Source of the DNA: Akkermansiaceae bacterium
GTDB taxonomy: Bacteria; Verrucomicrobiota; Verrucomicrobiia; Verrucomicrobiales; Akkermansiaceae
Reading direction: 5' to 3'
DNA length: 64,000 bases
NCBI GenBank assembly: GCA_019634595.1
Contig: JAHCBC010000004.1
Coordinates: 124,001 to 188,000, forward strand
The notes below the pieces were generated by a model, which was not told the DNA's origin, ran no database searches, and was given only the letters and a program-made list of their open reading frames with translations. Below, in pieces: positions 1 through 8,232 of the stretch (positions within the stretch are counted from its first letter, which is position 1; every line of letters begins with the position of its first letter). The translations under genes and the position numbers were made by a program.

Positions 1-1
1 C

Positions 2-547
2 CACCAGGGAGCGAAGACAACGAAAACTGTCACGCTCGAAAACCGTCCGGAAGGCTCCGGCACCGTGGTGGAGCCGCGGCAGCTCGGCCACCTCGACCTG
101 GACAACATGCCGGACGGCCAAGCCGACCGCATCCGCGAGATGATCGACCGCCAGCTCAAAGGGATGATGCGGGATTCCGGGCAACTCCGTAACTTCAGGG
201 AACGACGCGGAGATGCCCTCCGGCGGGACAGCGATCCGGGACGCGAGCCACAGAAGAACGGCTTCCGCGGCTTCCAGTTCAAGTCGGACGCCACATTCCG
301 CTTCATGGACAACGATGGCAGCATCGAGATGAAGTCCAGCGATGGCAAAAAGGACATCACCGTCCGGGATCACGAGGGAAAGGAAGTCTGGTCCGGTCCT
401 TGGGATACGGATGACGACAAGTCCGCCGCACCGAAGGATGTCCGGGAGCGGATCGAGAAGTTCAAGTTCGACGACAATTTCCGTGGCGGTGGTTTCCGCT
501 TCCGGATGGGCGGAGGTGACCGGGAAGATCCACGCGACATCCGCTGA
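2..547 (+). CDS. C-terminal part of a PDZ-type protein (5' partial)
   Basis: The reading frame is open to the left edge of the window, so only the C-terminal 181 residues or so are present. The first residues (HQGAKTTKTVTLENRP) look like the last strand of a PDZ domain. The remainder is highly charged, with a block that contains RDHEGKEVWSGPWDTDDD and a Gly/Arg/Asp-rich tail. That block is of a type I associate with verrucomicrobial PDZ proteins of the HtrA-like or PDZ-only class; this is recognition from memory, not a search. No protease motif is visible in what remains. The gene is followed by a clear intrinsic terminator at 575, so it ends its transcription unit. Localisation and exact function cannot be read from this fragment. 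Confidence 0.6.
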   Translation, partial: HQGAKTTKTVTLENRPEGSGTVVEPRQLGHLDLDNMPDGQADRIREMIDRQLKGMMRDSGQLRNFRERRGDALRRDSDPGREPQKNGFRGFQFKSDATFRFMDNDGSIEMKSSDGKKDITVRDHEGKEVWSGPWDTDDDKSAAPKDVRERIEKFKFDDNFRGGGFRFRMGGGDREDPRDIR

Positions 548-574
548 TCAGGATTTCATGGGAGGCATAGATCG

Positions 575-614
575 CACCCGTACCGGCTCCGTCCGGTGCG
601 GGTGTTGATTTTTT
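575..614 (+). terminator. Rho-independent terminator
   Basis: A 12-bp stem (575-586 pairing with 593-604, one G-U pair) with a 6-nt loop is followed by TTGATTTTTTG. It sits 27 bp after the stop of the PDZ-type gene and is positioned to end that transcript. Confidence 0.8.
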
Positions 615-879
615 GAGGCCGGACCGGTTGATTTTCCGGAATTTTTCCCGGAACCGCCACTGCTCGATCTCCACCACTGGATTCGTGAAATCCACATTCG
701 GTTGAAATGCGGTTGGAGGCTGGTAGCCGTCACTACCAAACCCGAAGAGGGAACGGGTGGACGCCTGTGAATGGCTTCCCCCAATTCCCGGTGCCCGTGC
801 ACCTCATGCCGGATCTCCGGCTTTCATACGCATCCATGCGCTGACAGCCAGTGGATCCGGACACCCAAAAGCCAATCCC

Positions 880-3800
880 ATGCCAGCGTATTCCTCCTCA
901 CCATCGCCACGCCCCGCCGGAAAGTCCCTCGCACTTTTGCTGGCATTGCTGCTCTCCGGCAATCTGTCATCAACCGCACAATACGAGTTCACACCCGCCG
1001 CTCCGCAGTGGCACCCGACGGAGATCCTCAACTGGAGTCCGGAGACCGATCCCAACGCACCCTACAACCGCAGCGTGGTGCCGCTGGCCACGCGCTTCAC
1101 CGCGCCGAAAGCATCCGAGAACGCGGCGCTGAACTCCCTGTGGAATGTGAACTCCCACGCACGGCCGGGAGAGGCGCGGGTGCAGTCCATCACCACCTTC
1201 AACACCATCCCCGTTGCCAGTCCGAGCGGCTTCCGCACCTACCGGCTGTTCGCACCGAGCATGTGGCAGTACACGGATGACATGGTTTTCTGGGGTTCCT
1301 CCGACCGTGACACAAAGACGATCCTGACTCCCACCGCCCACACGATCGATGCCGCACACCGCAACGGCGTGCGCATCTATGGCAAGATTTTCTACGGCTG
1401 GAATGGCTCTCCGGACAACGCGGCACTGCAGCGCATCCGCGATCTCCTTGTGAAGGATGGAAACACCTTCCCCGTGGCGGACAAACTGATCGAGGCGGCG
1501 GTCTATTACGGATTCGACGGCTGGTTCATCAACCAGGAGAACTACCAGACGACGGCGACAGACGCACAAAACATGCGTGATTTCATCCAGTACTTCCGCG
1601 TGAAAGCGGCGTCCGTTGGAGCATCCCATCTGCGCTTCGTGTGGTATGACGCGATGGCGGAGAACGGCTCCCGCAGTTTCCAGAACGCCTATACGACCTC
1701 CAACGACGGTTACCTGAGAACGCCGACCGGCGAGCGTGTCTCCGACGCGATGTTCCTGAATTTCTGGTGGTACAACAATGCGAACGGGCTTCCGAACTCA
1801 CGCTCGCTCGCACTCAGCCAGGGAGTCAGCCCGTATGATCTGTATGCGGGTATCTGGACGGAGAACTACCGCAAGCTGGGCGTCACCCCGGACCCCAATG
1901 GCGCGAATGAACTCAACATCACCTGGAGCTATCTGTTCCCGGAAGGCCAGCCGCACAACACCTCCGTGGGCATCTACGGTGGTGAGACCCCTTTCTTCAA
2001 AGGAATGCTCAATGATGGTGGCCCCACCCGGGTCAACCAGCAGGAGGAACTTTACTGGTCCGGCCCGAATGGCGACCCGACGAACACCGGCACCACGGCC
2101 ACCTATCCCAACTGGAACGGCTTCGCCCACTACATCCCGGCGAACTCGGCGGTCACCACCCTGCCCTTTGTCACCAACTTCAACGCCGGCCAGGGCGTCC
2201 GCTACCATATTGATGGCACGCCCTCGATGGCGGGCCAATGGACCAATCTCAGCGTGCAGGACCTGCTTCCCACATGGCGCTGGATCGTGACCACAGCCAC
2301 GGAAGGCACGAAATCGATCACTCCGAGCATCGACTATGCCGAAGCCTTCTATGGAGGCAGCTCGCTGAAAGTCACCGGTTCCCTCACCGCCGGGGCCCCC
2401 CAGGAGGTGAAGCTCTACCAGACAAAGCTCAACGTGGAGTCCAACACGACCCTGCGTTTCATCCACAAGAGCACCGCGATCAGCGACGCGATGATCGAGA
2501 TCGGCCTCGCGTTCGAGGACGAGCCGACGACCATGATCTACTCGCCCCCCGGCCTCGCCACGGGGAGCGGGTGGACGACGACGGAATTTCCGCTCGGTGC
2601 CCATGCCGGGAAGAAGATCGTGCTGATCACCGCGCGTTACTCCAGCCCCAGCGCCGTTGCCAGCTACACATCGAACCTTGGACGCCTCCAGATCAGCAAT
2701 GGGGCGACCTCCACCCCGGTGGCGCCATCCGCGCTCGCGCTGGAAGGCCAGGCGCTGAATCCGGATGAGGGAACCTCCACCCAACTGCGGCTGAAGTGGG
2801 CGCACTCCCCCACTCCGGTGCTGGTCTATAACGTCTACTACCGCAGGAGCCTCGATGCCGCATCGGCCAGCGAGCGGACATGGATCGGTGCCACGGCGAA
2901 CAACCATTTCTTCGCGCAGGACGTGCGCCGCATCCGCGAGGAAAACGCCGGCTTCATCGAGATCGAGGCGATTGCGCCGGACTATGGCGTATCACCGGCC
3001 ATCAACGTGCCTTTCACCTTCGAGGCACTGCCGAACCTGGATCACCCGGTCATCGCCAGCTACCCCATCACGCTGCCCATCCTGGCCAGCACGGAGAAAA
3101 CGAACAACATCAACGCCTTTGACTACCTCCCCAGCACCACCATCGAGCCGGGAGGCGCGGACAATGCGTGGGTTGGACTCGATCTCGGCACCGCCCGGCA
3201 GATCACCGCGGTCCGTTTCATCCCGCGGGATGACAACAGCGAGCGTATGGTCGGTGGCGTGTTCCAGGGTTCCAACAGCCCGACGTTCACCTCTCCGGTG
3301 CGGCTGGCCCAAATCAACGTCCGTCCGGTGAAGGGTGCTGAAGCGATGCTCGCCGTCACCAACCCCGGCACCTTCCGCTATGTGCGCTACCTTTCGCCGA
3401 ATGGCGGCTACGCGAATGTGGCCGAACTCAAGTTCTACGCCGCGGGGCCATCGCTCCCCACCGCGCCGCCGGCAAACGTGCAGGGACGGATTTCCGGAAC
3501 GAATGCCGTCGTCTATTGGAATCCGCCCTATGCCGGATACGCCACGGGATACAACTTGAAGCGCTCCACCACCGATGGAGGTCCCTACACCACCATCGCC
3601 AGCAACATCACGGAACCGACCTTCCGCGACACCGGCCTGACCAACAATGCCACCTACTACTACGTGGTCAGTACGATCAGCGGAAAGGGAGAGAGCCAGG
3701 ACTCAGCCCAGTTGATCCTCAACCCTCCCGCTGCCCAGAAGCTGCCGGGCACGCTCATCAGCGGCGGAGTCACCGCCAATGGGACGAATGTTCTGGGGAA

Positions 3801-4737
3801 TATCGTCGATAACAAACTCAACACCTATTTCCAGGCAACCGCCATCAGCGGCTGGGTGGGACTTGATCTTGGATCCCCGCAAGCGATCAATTGCATCCGC
3901 GTCGCTCCGATGAACGGCAACACGAGCCCCATGCTGGCAGGATGCGTACAGGGAGCCAACGATGCCAGCTTCTCTGACGCGGTGACCTTCGCCATGTTCA
4001 ACTCAGGACCGAACTCCAACATCCTGACATCGATCGCCACCAACCCTTCCACCGGGACTTACCGCTATGTCCGCTACCTCTCCTCCGATCTCCGCACCCC
4101 GACGATCGCCGAGTTGGAATTCTACGGCGGCACCCTCCCGGGAGCACCTGCCGGCATCACAGCCAATGCCCGTGACACGGGAGCCACGCTGACATGGGAA
4201 TCCGTTTCCGGAGCTACCCGCTACAAGGTGAAACGCTCCACCAATCCCGGCGGACCCTACGTCACGGTGGATAGCAACGTCACCGGACTCAACTTCGCGG
4301 ACACCGGACTCACCGCCGGGAACACCTACCACTACGTTGTCTCCGCGATGAACGCCATCGGTGAAGGAAGCAACTCCGCGGAAGCGTCCGCCGCCGACCG
4401 ATATGCGAAATGGCTGACCGAGTCCGGCCTGCCGGGCAACGTGGGATTCAACCAGGACTCAAATGGTCTGCCCACCGGGGTGAGATACATGAATCCCGAC
4501 GGTCTGCGGGTTTCCGCAAGCGCGGCACAGGCACCTTTCTCCACCGTCATCCGCCGTGATCCGAACGTGACTCCCACCCTGTGGTCGTCCCCTGATCTCG
4601 TTGTCTGGACGGAGGTCACCTTCGTGGACTCCGCCGACCAGACCAACGTCGCTCCGGGATTCCGCCGCATCGTGGCGCAGGTGACTCCCGCCTCCGGAGA
4701 GACGAAATGGTTCTACCGGATGAAATTCTCCCGCTGA
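880..4737 (+). CDS. Secreted GH85 endo-beta-N-acetylglucosaminidase
   Basis: Predicted 1285-residue exported enzyme that would cleave the chitobiose core of N-linked glycans. The ATG at 880 is chosen because it begins a signal peptide (KSLALLLALLLSGNLSSTAQ); a frame-open GTG at 757 would add 41 unlike residues. Residues about 45-480 match GH85: DDMVFWGSSD, RIYGKIFYGWNG, and the catalytic segment GFDGWFINQEN with the family's N-x-E pair at N218 and E220. Downstream are two discoidin/F5-8-type modules (about residues 735-860 and 965-1085), each with a WVGLDLG strand and ending in RYVRYLS plus a FYA/FYG strand, and each followed by a fibronectin III domain. The last 60 residues form a beta-rich tail ending in KWFYRMKFSR, a C-terminus common in exported verrucomicrobial proteins. 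No PEP-CTERM motif. A role in feeding on glycoprotein is inference. Confidence 0.85.
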   Translation: MPAYSSSPSPRPAGKSLALLLALLLSGNLSSTAQYEFTPAAPQWHPTEILNWSPETDPNAPYNRSVVPLATRFTAPKASENAALNSLWNVNSHARPGEARVQSITTFNTIPVASPSGFRTYRLFAPSMWQYTDDMVFWGSSDRDTKTILTPTAHTIDAAHRNGVRIYGKIFYGWNGSPDNAALQRIRDLLVKDGNTFPVADKLIEAAVYYGFDGWFINQENYQTTATDAQNMRDFIQYFRVKAASVGASHLRFVWYDAMAENGSRSFQNAYTTSNDGYLRTPTGERVSDAMFLNFWWYNNANGLPNSRSLALSQGVSPYDLYAGIWTENYRKLGVTPDPNGANELNITWSYLFPEGQPHNTSVGIYGGETPFFKGMLNDGGPTRVNQQEELYWSGPNGDPTNTGTTATYPNWNGFAHYIPANSAVTTLPFVTNFNAGQGVRYHIDGTPSMAGQWTNLSVQDLLPTWRWIVTTATEGTKSITPSIDYAEAFYGGSSLKVTGSLTAGAPQEVKLYQTKLNVESNTTLRFIHKSTAISDAMIEIGLAFEDEPTTMIYSPPGLATGSGWTTTEFPLGAHAGKKIVLITARYSSPSAVASYTSNLGRLQISNGATSTPVAPSALALEGQALNPDEGTSTQLRLKWAHSPTPVLVYNVYYRRSLDAASASERTWIGATANNHFFAQDVRRIREENAGFIEIEAIAPDYGVSPAINVPFTFEALPNLDHPVIASYPITLPILASTEKTNNINAFDYLPSTTIEPGGADNAWVGLDLGTARQITAVRFIPRDDNSERMVGGVFQGSNSPTFTSPVRLAQINVRPVKGAEAMLAVTNPGTFRYVRYLSPNGGYANVAELKFYAAGPSLPTAPPANVQGRISGTNAVVYWNPPYAGYATGYNLKRSTTDGGPYTTIASNITEPTFRDTGLTNNATYYYVVSTISGKGESQDSAQLILNPPAAQKLPGTLISGGVTANGTNVLGNIVDNKLNTYFQATAISGWVGLDLGSPQAINCIRVAPMNGNTSPMLAGCVQGANDASFSDAVTFAMFNSGPNSNILTSIATNPSTGTYRYVRYLSSDLRTPTIAELEFYGGTLPGAPAGITANARDTGATLTWESVSGATRYKVKRSTNPGGPYVTVDSNVTGLNFADTGLTAGNTYHYVVSAMNAIGEGSNSAEASAADRYAKWLTESGLPGNVGFNQDSNGLPTGVRYMNPDGLRVSASAAQAPFSTVIRRDPNVTPTLWSSPDLVVWTEVTFVDSADQTNVAPGFRRIVAQVTPASGETKWFYRMKFSR

Positions 4738-4834
4738 TCCGCAGGTCAACGGAAGCCGCCAACCTTCGGCACCAACACCGGGTTGCGCGGCTTTCGGGAC
4801 TTTGTTGTTCCACGGGCAACTGTCGAACATCCGC

Positions 4835-4966
4835 ATGCTCCTGTTCCGCGAGATCGACGACCGTAGTTTGCTGAGCATGATTCAGATCCTCCAAGTGCCG
4901 GAGCCAATCGCCTCGGTCCTGCTCTGCGGAGCGTGGTTGATCTTCGGATTTCCCTGCAGGCGCTGA
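4835..4966 (+). pseudogene. Vestigial PEP-CTERM tail
   Basis: A short frame after the GH85 gene ends in a near-perfect PEP-CTERM sorting tail: VPEPIASVLLCGAWLIFGF followed by PCRR and a stop. The VPEP motif, the single hydrophobic segment and the terminal arginines are in the right order. The frame stays open upstream to the GH85 stop but has no start codon before the ATG at 4835 and no recognisable domain. Most likely the last remnant of a deleted PEP-CTERM protein. A real 43-residue peptide is less likely because there is no signal peptide. Confidence 0.5.
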
Positions 4967-5017
4967 TCTGTAATAAGCGCACACCAAGAGCACCGGCCCT
5001 GAATCCGGACACGAAAA

Positions 5018-5045
5018 AGGCCACCTTTGCAGGTGGCCTAATTCA
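5018..5045 (+). terminator. Hairpin, probable terminator
   Basis: Perfect 8-bp inverted repeat AGGCCACC/GGTGGCCT (5018-5025 and 5032-5039) with a 6-nt loop, preceded by an A-run and followed by AATTCATT. It can serve the GH85 side (plus strand) and, because of the A-run at its left, the tRNA-fragment side on the minus strand. Confidence 0.55.
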
Positions 5046-5060
5046 TTGCTTCCCAACGGA

Positions 5061-5116
5061 TGGTGCTCGAAAGAGGACTCGAACCTCCACGGGTCTCCCC
5101 ACTAGATCCTTAGTCT
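5061..5116 (-). other. 3' half of tRNA-Leu, putative attachment site
   Basis: Read on the minus strand, this segment is the 3' half of a class II tRNA. It has part of an anticodon arm (AGA, loop CTAAGGA, TCT), a long variable arm TGGGGAGACCCG, a T arm GGAGGTTCGAGTCCTCT, the acceptor strand TTCGAGC, discriminator A and an encoded CCA (complement at 5061-5063). The long variable arm and A73 fit tRNA-Leu. The 5' half (D arm and an acceptor strand GCTCGAA) is absent: the sequence beyond 5116 does not fold with it. Next to a tyrosine integrase, this is the expected product of site-specific integration into a tRNA 3' end. The intact tRNA should lie at the far end of the element. Confidence 0.8.
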
Positions 5117-5268
5117 CGTTAAAATGCGTTCCGCATAAACCTACATGAACCTCTATAGACCATATTAACCCCTATTTTACAATCTGTTACGAAATTTTTA
5201 GTTTGCATATCGGTTCGTAAAGAATCACACCGAGACGAAAAAAATGGCCGAAGAATGGCCGAATCGAC
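5117..5268. other. AT-rich segment between att and integrase
   Basis: About 150 bp, clearly richer in A and T than the rest of the window. It includes stretches such as TTACGAAATTTTTAG and a small unmatched ATG frame at 5244. Probably holds the integrase promoter and arm-type binding sites of the attachment region; no specific site can be proven. Confidence 0.35.
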
Positions 5269-6588
5269 ATGCTCCTTCCTTCTCTCCAATCGGGCGTCCG
5301 CTCTACGAAAAAACAACCCCGCTCGGCATCGAAAAACACGGCTGCGTACTGGGGCAAAAAAATCTTCCTTGAACAGAAACCCGGATGGTCATCCTCCCAC
5401 TACTTCGTCCGCATTCAGGCTCATGGTGATCGCCGCAAGCTCAAGTTGAAGTCCACCGTCAAGGAGGATGCGGCCCGCGAGGCGGCTGCGCTCTGGACTG
5501 ACATTTCAGCCAATGGATGGCCTGTAGCTGACGACGACGCAGATCCGGCAGCGACGCCTGAAGCGGATTCCATCAGCCAGCCCTTACAGATCACGATTGG
5601 CTCATGGATCCAATTCGTCAGCACCGTCTCGGATACGAGGCCGGAAACGGTTTCCAAATACGCCGAATCACTGAGAACAATCGTCGGTGAGATACTTGGA
5701 CTTGAACGCCGCCGGTCTGCTACCACCAAAGCTGCCATACTAAATGTCGATGTTGACATTCTTACGAAAAGCGCGGTGCAGAAGTGGGTCGATCAACGAC
5801 TTGCGCGGGCAAAGCTCCTGGATCCGGTTCGACAACGCCGTGCTCACAACACCATCCGGGCCCTTCTGAGAAATGCCCGCGGCCTTTTCACCAACGAACT
5901 TCTGGAGTTGGATTCCGCGCCGTCACTGGACATTTCTCCACCTCCGTTCCACGGGATCAAGCCTCCTTCAAAAGCCGGGTCTTCATACGTCAGCCGTTTT
6001 AGCGCACAAGCCCTTCTTGCCAAGGCGAAGGAGGAACTCGCGTTTCCTCCGACCGAAGGAGCCTGTGAGGATGAAGTTCTCCGCTTTGAGCAATGGAAGA
6101 TCCTCTACCTCGCTCTCGTCGCCGGATTGCGCTACAATGAGATTGACCGGCTGATGGTGCAGGACATTTCCAAGGAAGAAGGAAAGATCAATGTCCGCCT
6201 TCACCAGGACTTCATTCCGAAGACCACCGCCTCCGAAGGGCAAGTTCTCGTCAGCGAGGACGCCCGGAAGGTCATTGCCACGATGCTCGATCATACGGAA
6301 AAAGGCTGGTTTCTCAAAGCCAACCGCTCAAACCGGACGCCGAGGTATCGGGCGGGCCTCAGTCATGACGCGACTGTGTCATGGCTGCGTTCCTATGCAG
6401 AAAACGGAGTTTTTCCCTTCAGAGACGTTCCCAAGCCCATACACGAGCTGCGGAAGGAGGCCGGCACCTTGGTGAACAGCCAACATGGCTTGGTCGAGGC
6501 GAAGACCTTTCTCCGCCACGGCTCAATCACAACAACGGCCGCTTATTACGTGGGAACCAAGGGCTCCATTACCACAGGGCTGTCATAA
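5269..6588 (+). CDS. int: Tyrosine recombinase (integrase)
   Basis: Site-specific recombinase of 439 residues. The N-terminal part (1-110) carries an Arm-type/AP2-like segment (YFVRIQAHGDRRKLKLKS), residues about 110-215 form the SAM-like core-binding helices, and the catalytic domain follows. Catalytic residues are in order: R288 in LVAGLRYNEIDRL, H392 and R395 in HELRKEAG, H417 in FLRHGSITTT, and the nucleophile Y426 nine residues later in AAYY. All required residues are present, so the enzyme may be active. The start is the first in-frame codon; no good Shine-Dalgarno is visible. It lies just inside the truncated tRNA-Leu, as expected for an element that uses this tRNA as its target. Confidence 0.88.
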   Translation: MLLPSLQSGVRSTKKQPRSASKNTAAYWGKKIFLEQKPGWSSSHYFVRIQAHGDRRKLKLKSTVKEDAAREAAALWTDISANGWPVADDDADPAATPEADSISQPLQITIGSWIQFVSTVSDTRPETVSKYAESLRTIVGEILGLERRRSATTKAAILNVDVDILTKSAVQKWVDQRLARAKLLDPVRQRRAHNTIRALLRNARGLFTNELLELDSAPSLDISPPPFHGIKPPSKAGSSYVSRFSAQALLAKAKEELAFPPTEGACEDEVLRFEQWKILYLALVAGLRYNEIDRLMVQDISKEEGKINVRLHQDFIPKTTASEGQVLVSEDARKVIATMLDHTEKGWFLKANRSNRTPRYRAGLSHDATVSWLRSYAENGVFPFRDVPKPIHELRKEAGTLVNSQHGLVEAKTFLRHGSITTTAAYYVGTKGSITTGLS

Positions 6589-6648
6589 TTTGACGGTGAG
6601 TCTCCAGCAGGAGACTACCGCACGATCCCTCTCCGTCGCCACTGCTAG

Positions 6649-6753
6649 CAGGTGGAGAAACTCAACCACGCCACCGCACGGAAGATCGTCCGCAGGATCC
6701 AGGCGAAGCAGCTCATCTCCTTCAGCGGCTCAGGCCGCGCCTTCGATCAGTAA
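6649..6753 (+). pseudogene. C-terminal fragment of an unknown protein
   Basis: After an in-frame TAG at 6646, a 34-residue frame reads QVEKLNHATARKIVRRIQAK and ends in SFSGSGRAFDQ. It looks like the natural helical C-terminus of a protein whose body is gone. No start codon or ribosome site fits, and the family is not recognised. Confidence 0.3.
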
Positions 6754-6890
6754 CCGCATCGCCGTCGGCGAGTAGTTTGCCGGGCAGGAAGGTGTATTGG
6801 CCTTTCCACGAGGAGAAGGTTGGCGTGGAGGTCGCTCCGGAGTTTCCGCCATCAGTTCTCGGTATCATCCTGATCTCAAATCTATCCAGC
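6750..6890 (-). pseudogene. Remnant of a verrucomicrobial C-terminal tail
   Basis: On the minus strand the frame contains GATSTPTFSSWKGQYTF followed by LPG. It closely matches the tail of the giant secreted protein at 29443-34116 (TTFSSWKSQYTF, then PPG). The homology fades after about 45 codons and the frame has no gene body. It is read as a leftover of a second protein that carried the same C-terminal module. Confidence 0.45.
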
Positions 6891-6893
6891 GAA

Positions 6894-8207
6894 TCACTCA
6901 TCTCTCCAACACACAAATCGGTAGAACCTCTTCAACGGTGTGTTCGAAAGCGAGTGCAACGCATCGAAGCGGACCTCCTTCTCAAATACGAAATTCGGAA
7001 AACTCCCGCGCGATATTGTCTCGTAGGTCGCATCCGACGACCACGCCGAATCATACCACGTCTTCAGATCGTCCGACCACTCGGCCACGATGTGGACTCC
7101 GTACCCGGGATTCAGAGGCAGCGGGGTCTTCTTAAAAATATGATTCGTTAAGATCACTTCATACTCCGCCGCCTGCGGACCGACGAAGCCCACCCTCGCT
7201 CGCTTCGAGGCTCCCGCGGGCTCCAACCGGATGAATGGCTTCGGGTGGAGAGCAGCATTCGTATCCACCCCTCCCAACGCCGCTTCGACCACCGCCGAGT
7301 AGCCGTCCCCGTCCGTATCCGCCAGATCGGTCGGGCGAAATACAATCTGCTGCTGCGCGGGGCCGAACTCGCCATTGGTCGCATACGGATACGCCCGGCA
7401 CGGAGTCACATCCGCCGAGGTGATGTTCGCATCACCTTCCGCCACGATCACCTCGTCCTTCCACACGCCGTTCAATCGGCGGGCCATCCGCTGGCTCCTC
7501 GGCCAACCCTCCGTCACAGGGCGGGAGTAAAACAAATGCAACGCCCCGTTTCTCGTGGCCACCATCTGCTGGGGCACGGCATCGACATGCTGGGTGTTCA
7601 ACAGCGGCAGGATCCCCGGATCGGTCACCCACGTCGTCCCCACCCTTCTCATGATCCGAAAGCCTTCCAGATGCGGAGCCGACCACACCACCGTAGCCTC
7701 TCCCGATGGGTCCACCGCCAGCGCCGCCGAGTAGTAATGCGGCATGGTATTCCCCTCATCCGTGATGATGAGCGGATTTCCATGCAGCTTCACATGCGAC
7801 GACCACACCCCTTCCGGCGAGCGCCACCGGTACCACAGCGCGACCTCCTGCGGGAGAATTCCATAGTAAGGATTGTCGTTGGAGAAAAAATCCCCCGAGG
7901 ACCAGATGACGTGAAGCGACCCATCCGCACCGAACCGCCAGTCAAATCCTGACTCCAGCCAGTTCATCGAGATCGGATCGACGCCATTCCCGCTCTCCGC
8001 CTCGATCAGCCAATGTGCGGTCGTGTCCGTGTATTTGATGAGAACCCACAACTTTCCGTCTGGAGCCCGACGTGAATTGATCGACACACTGTTCGGGAAG
8101 TGATTCACCGGATCCGCAGGACGCGGACGATTGAAGACCTCCCATTGATACGCGCCCGCAGTCCCTGCCAGCAGACAAACAGTCATCCAAATTAGCATGT
8201 ATTTCAT
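6894..8207 (-). CDS. Secreted propeller-like protein, last gene of envelope operon
   Basis: 437 residues with a clear signal peptide (MKYMLIWMTVCLLAGTAGA), so exported. The body has repeated beta-propeller-like segments, each pairing a reporter phrase with a tryptophan: FGADGSLHVIW, AVDPSGEATVVW, ATRNGALHLFYSR. This is the spacing of sialidase/BNR-like propellers but without true Asp boxes. Near residue 290 there is an Asp-rich calcium-type loop (DLADTDGDGYSAVVEAALGG), and the C-terminus ends in a strand RFYRFVCW like other verrucomicrobial exported tails. It starts 25 bp after the stop of the pseudo-transglutaminase/VWA gene and is the fifth gene of a co-directional set. Function unknown. 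Confidence 0.6.
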   Translation of the reverse strand: MKYMLIWMTVCLLAGTAGAYQWEVFNRPRPADPVNHFPNSVSINSRRAPDGKLWVLIKYTDTTAHWLIEAESGNGVDPISMNWLESGFDWRFGADGSLHVIWSSGDFFSNDNPYYGILPQEVALWYRWRSPEGVWSSHVKLHGNPLIITDEGNTMPHYYSAALAVDPSGEATVVWSAPHLEGFRIMRRVGTTWVTDPGILPLLNTQHVDAVPQQMVATRNGALHLFYSRPVTEGWPRSQRMARRLNGVWKDEVIVAEGDANITSADVTPCRAYPYATNGEFGPAQQQIVFRPTDLADTDGDGYSAVVEAALGGVDTNAALHPKPFIRLEPAGASKRARVGFVGPQAAEYEVILTNHIFKKTPLPLNPGYGVHIVAEWSDDLKTWYDSAWSSDATYETISRGSFPNFVFEKEVRFDALHSLSNTPLKRFYRFVCWRDE

Positions 8208-8232
8208 AAAATTCCCGTTCTAACAGTTCACC

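Noticed and set aside
1798..2907. A 369-codon minus-strand frame within the GH85 gene
   Set aside because: Arg/Gly/Val-rich shadow without motifs; the plus strand carries GH85 catalytic residues.
5244..5372. A 42-codon frame starting MAEEWPNRHAP just before the integrase
   Set aside because: It overlaps the integrase in another frame, shows no conserved feature and ends early; a leader or excisionase role cannot be supported.
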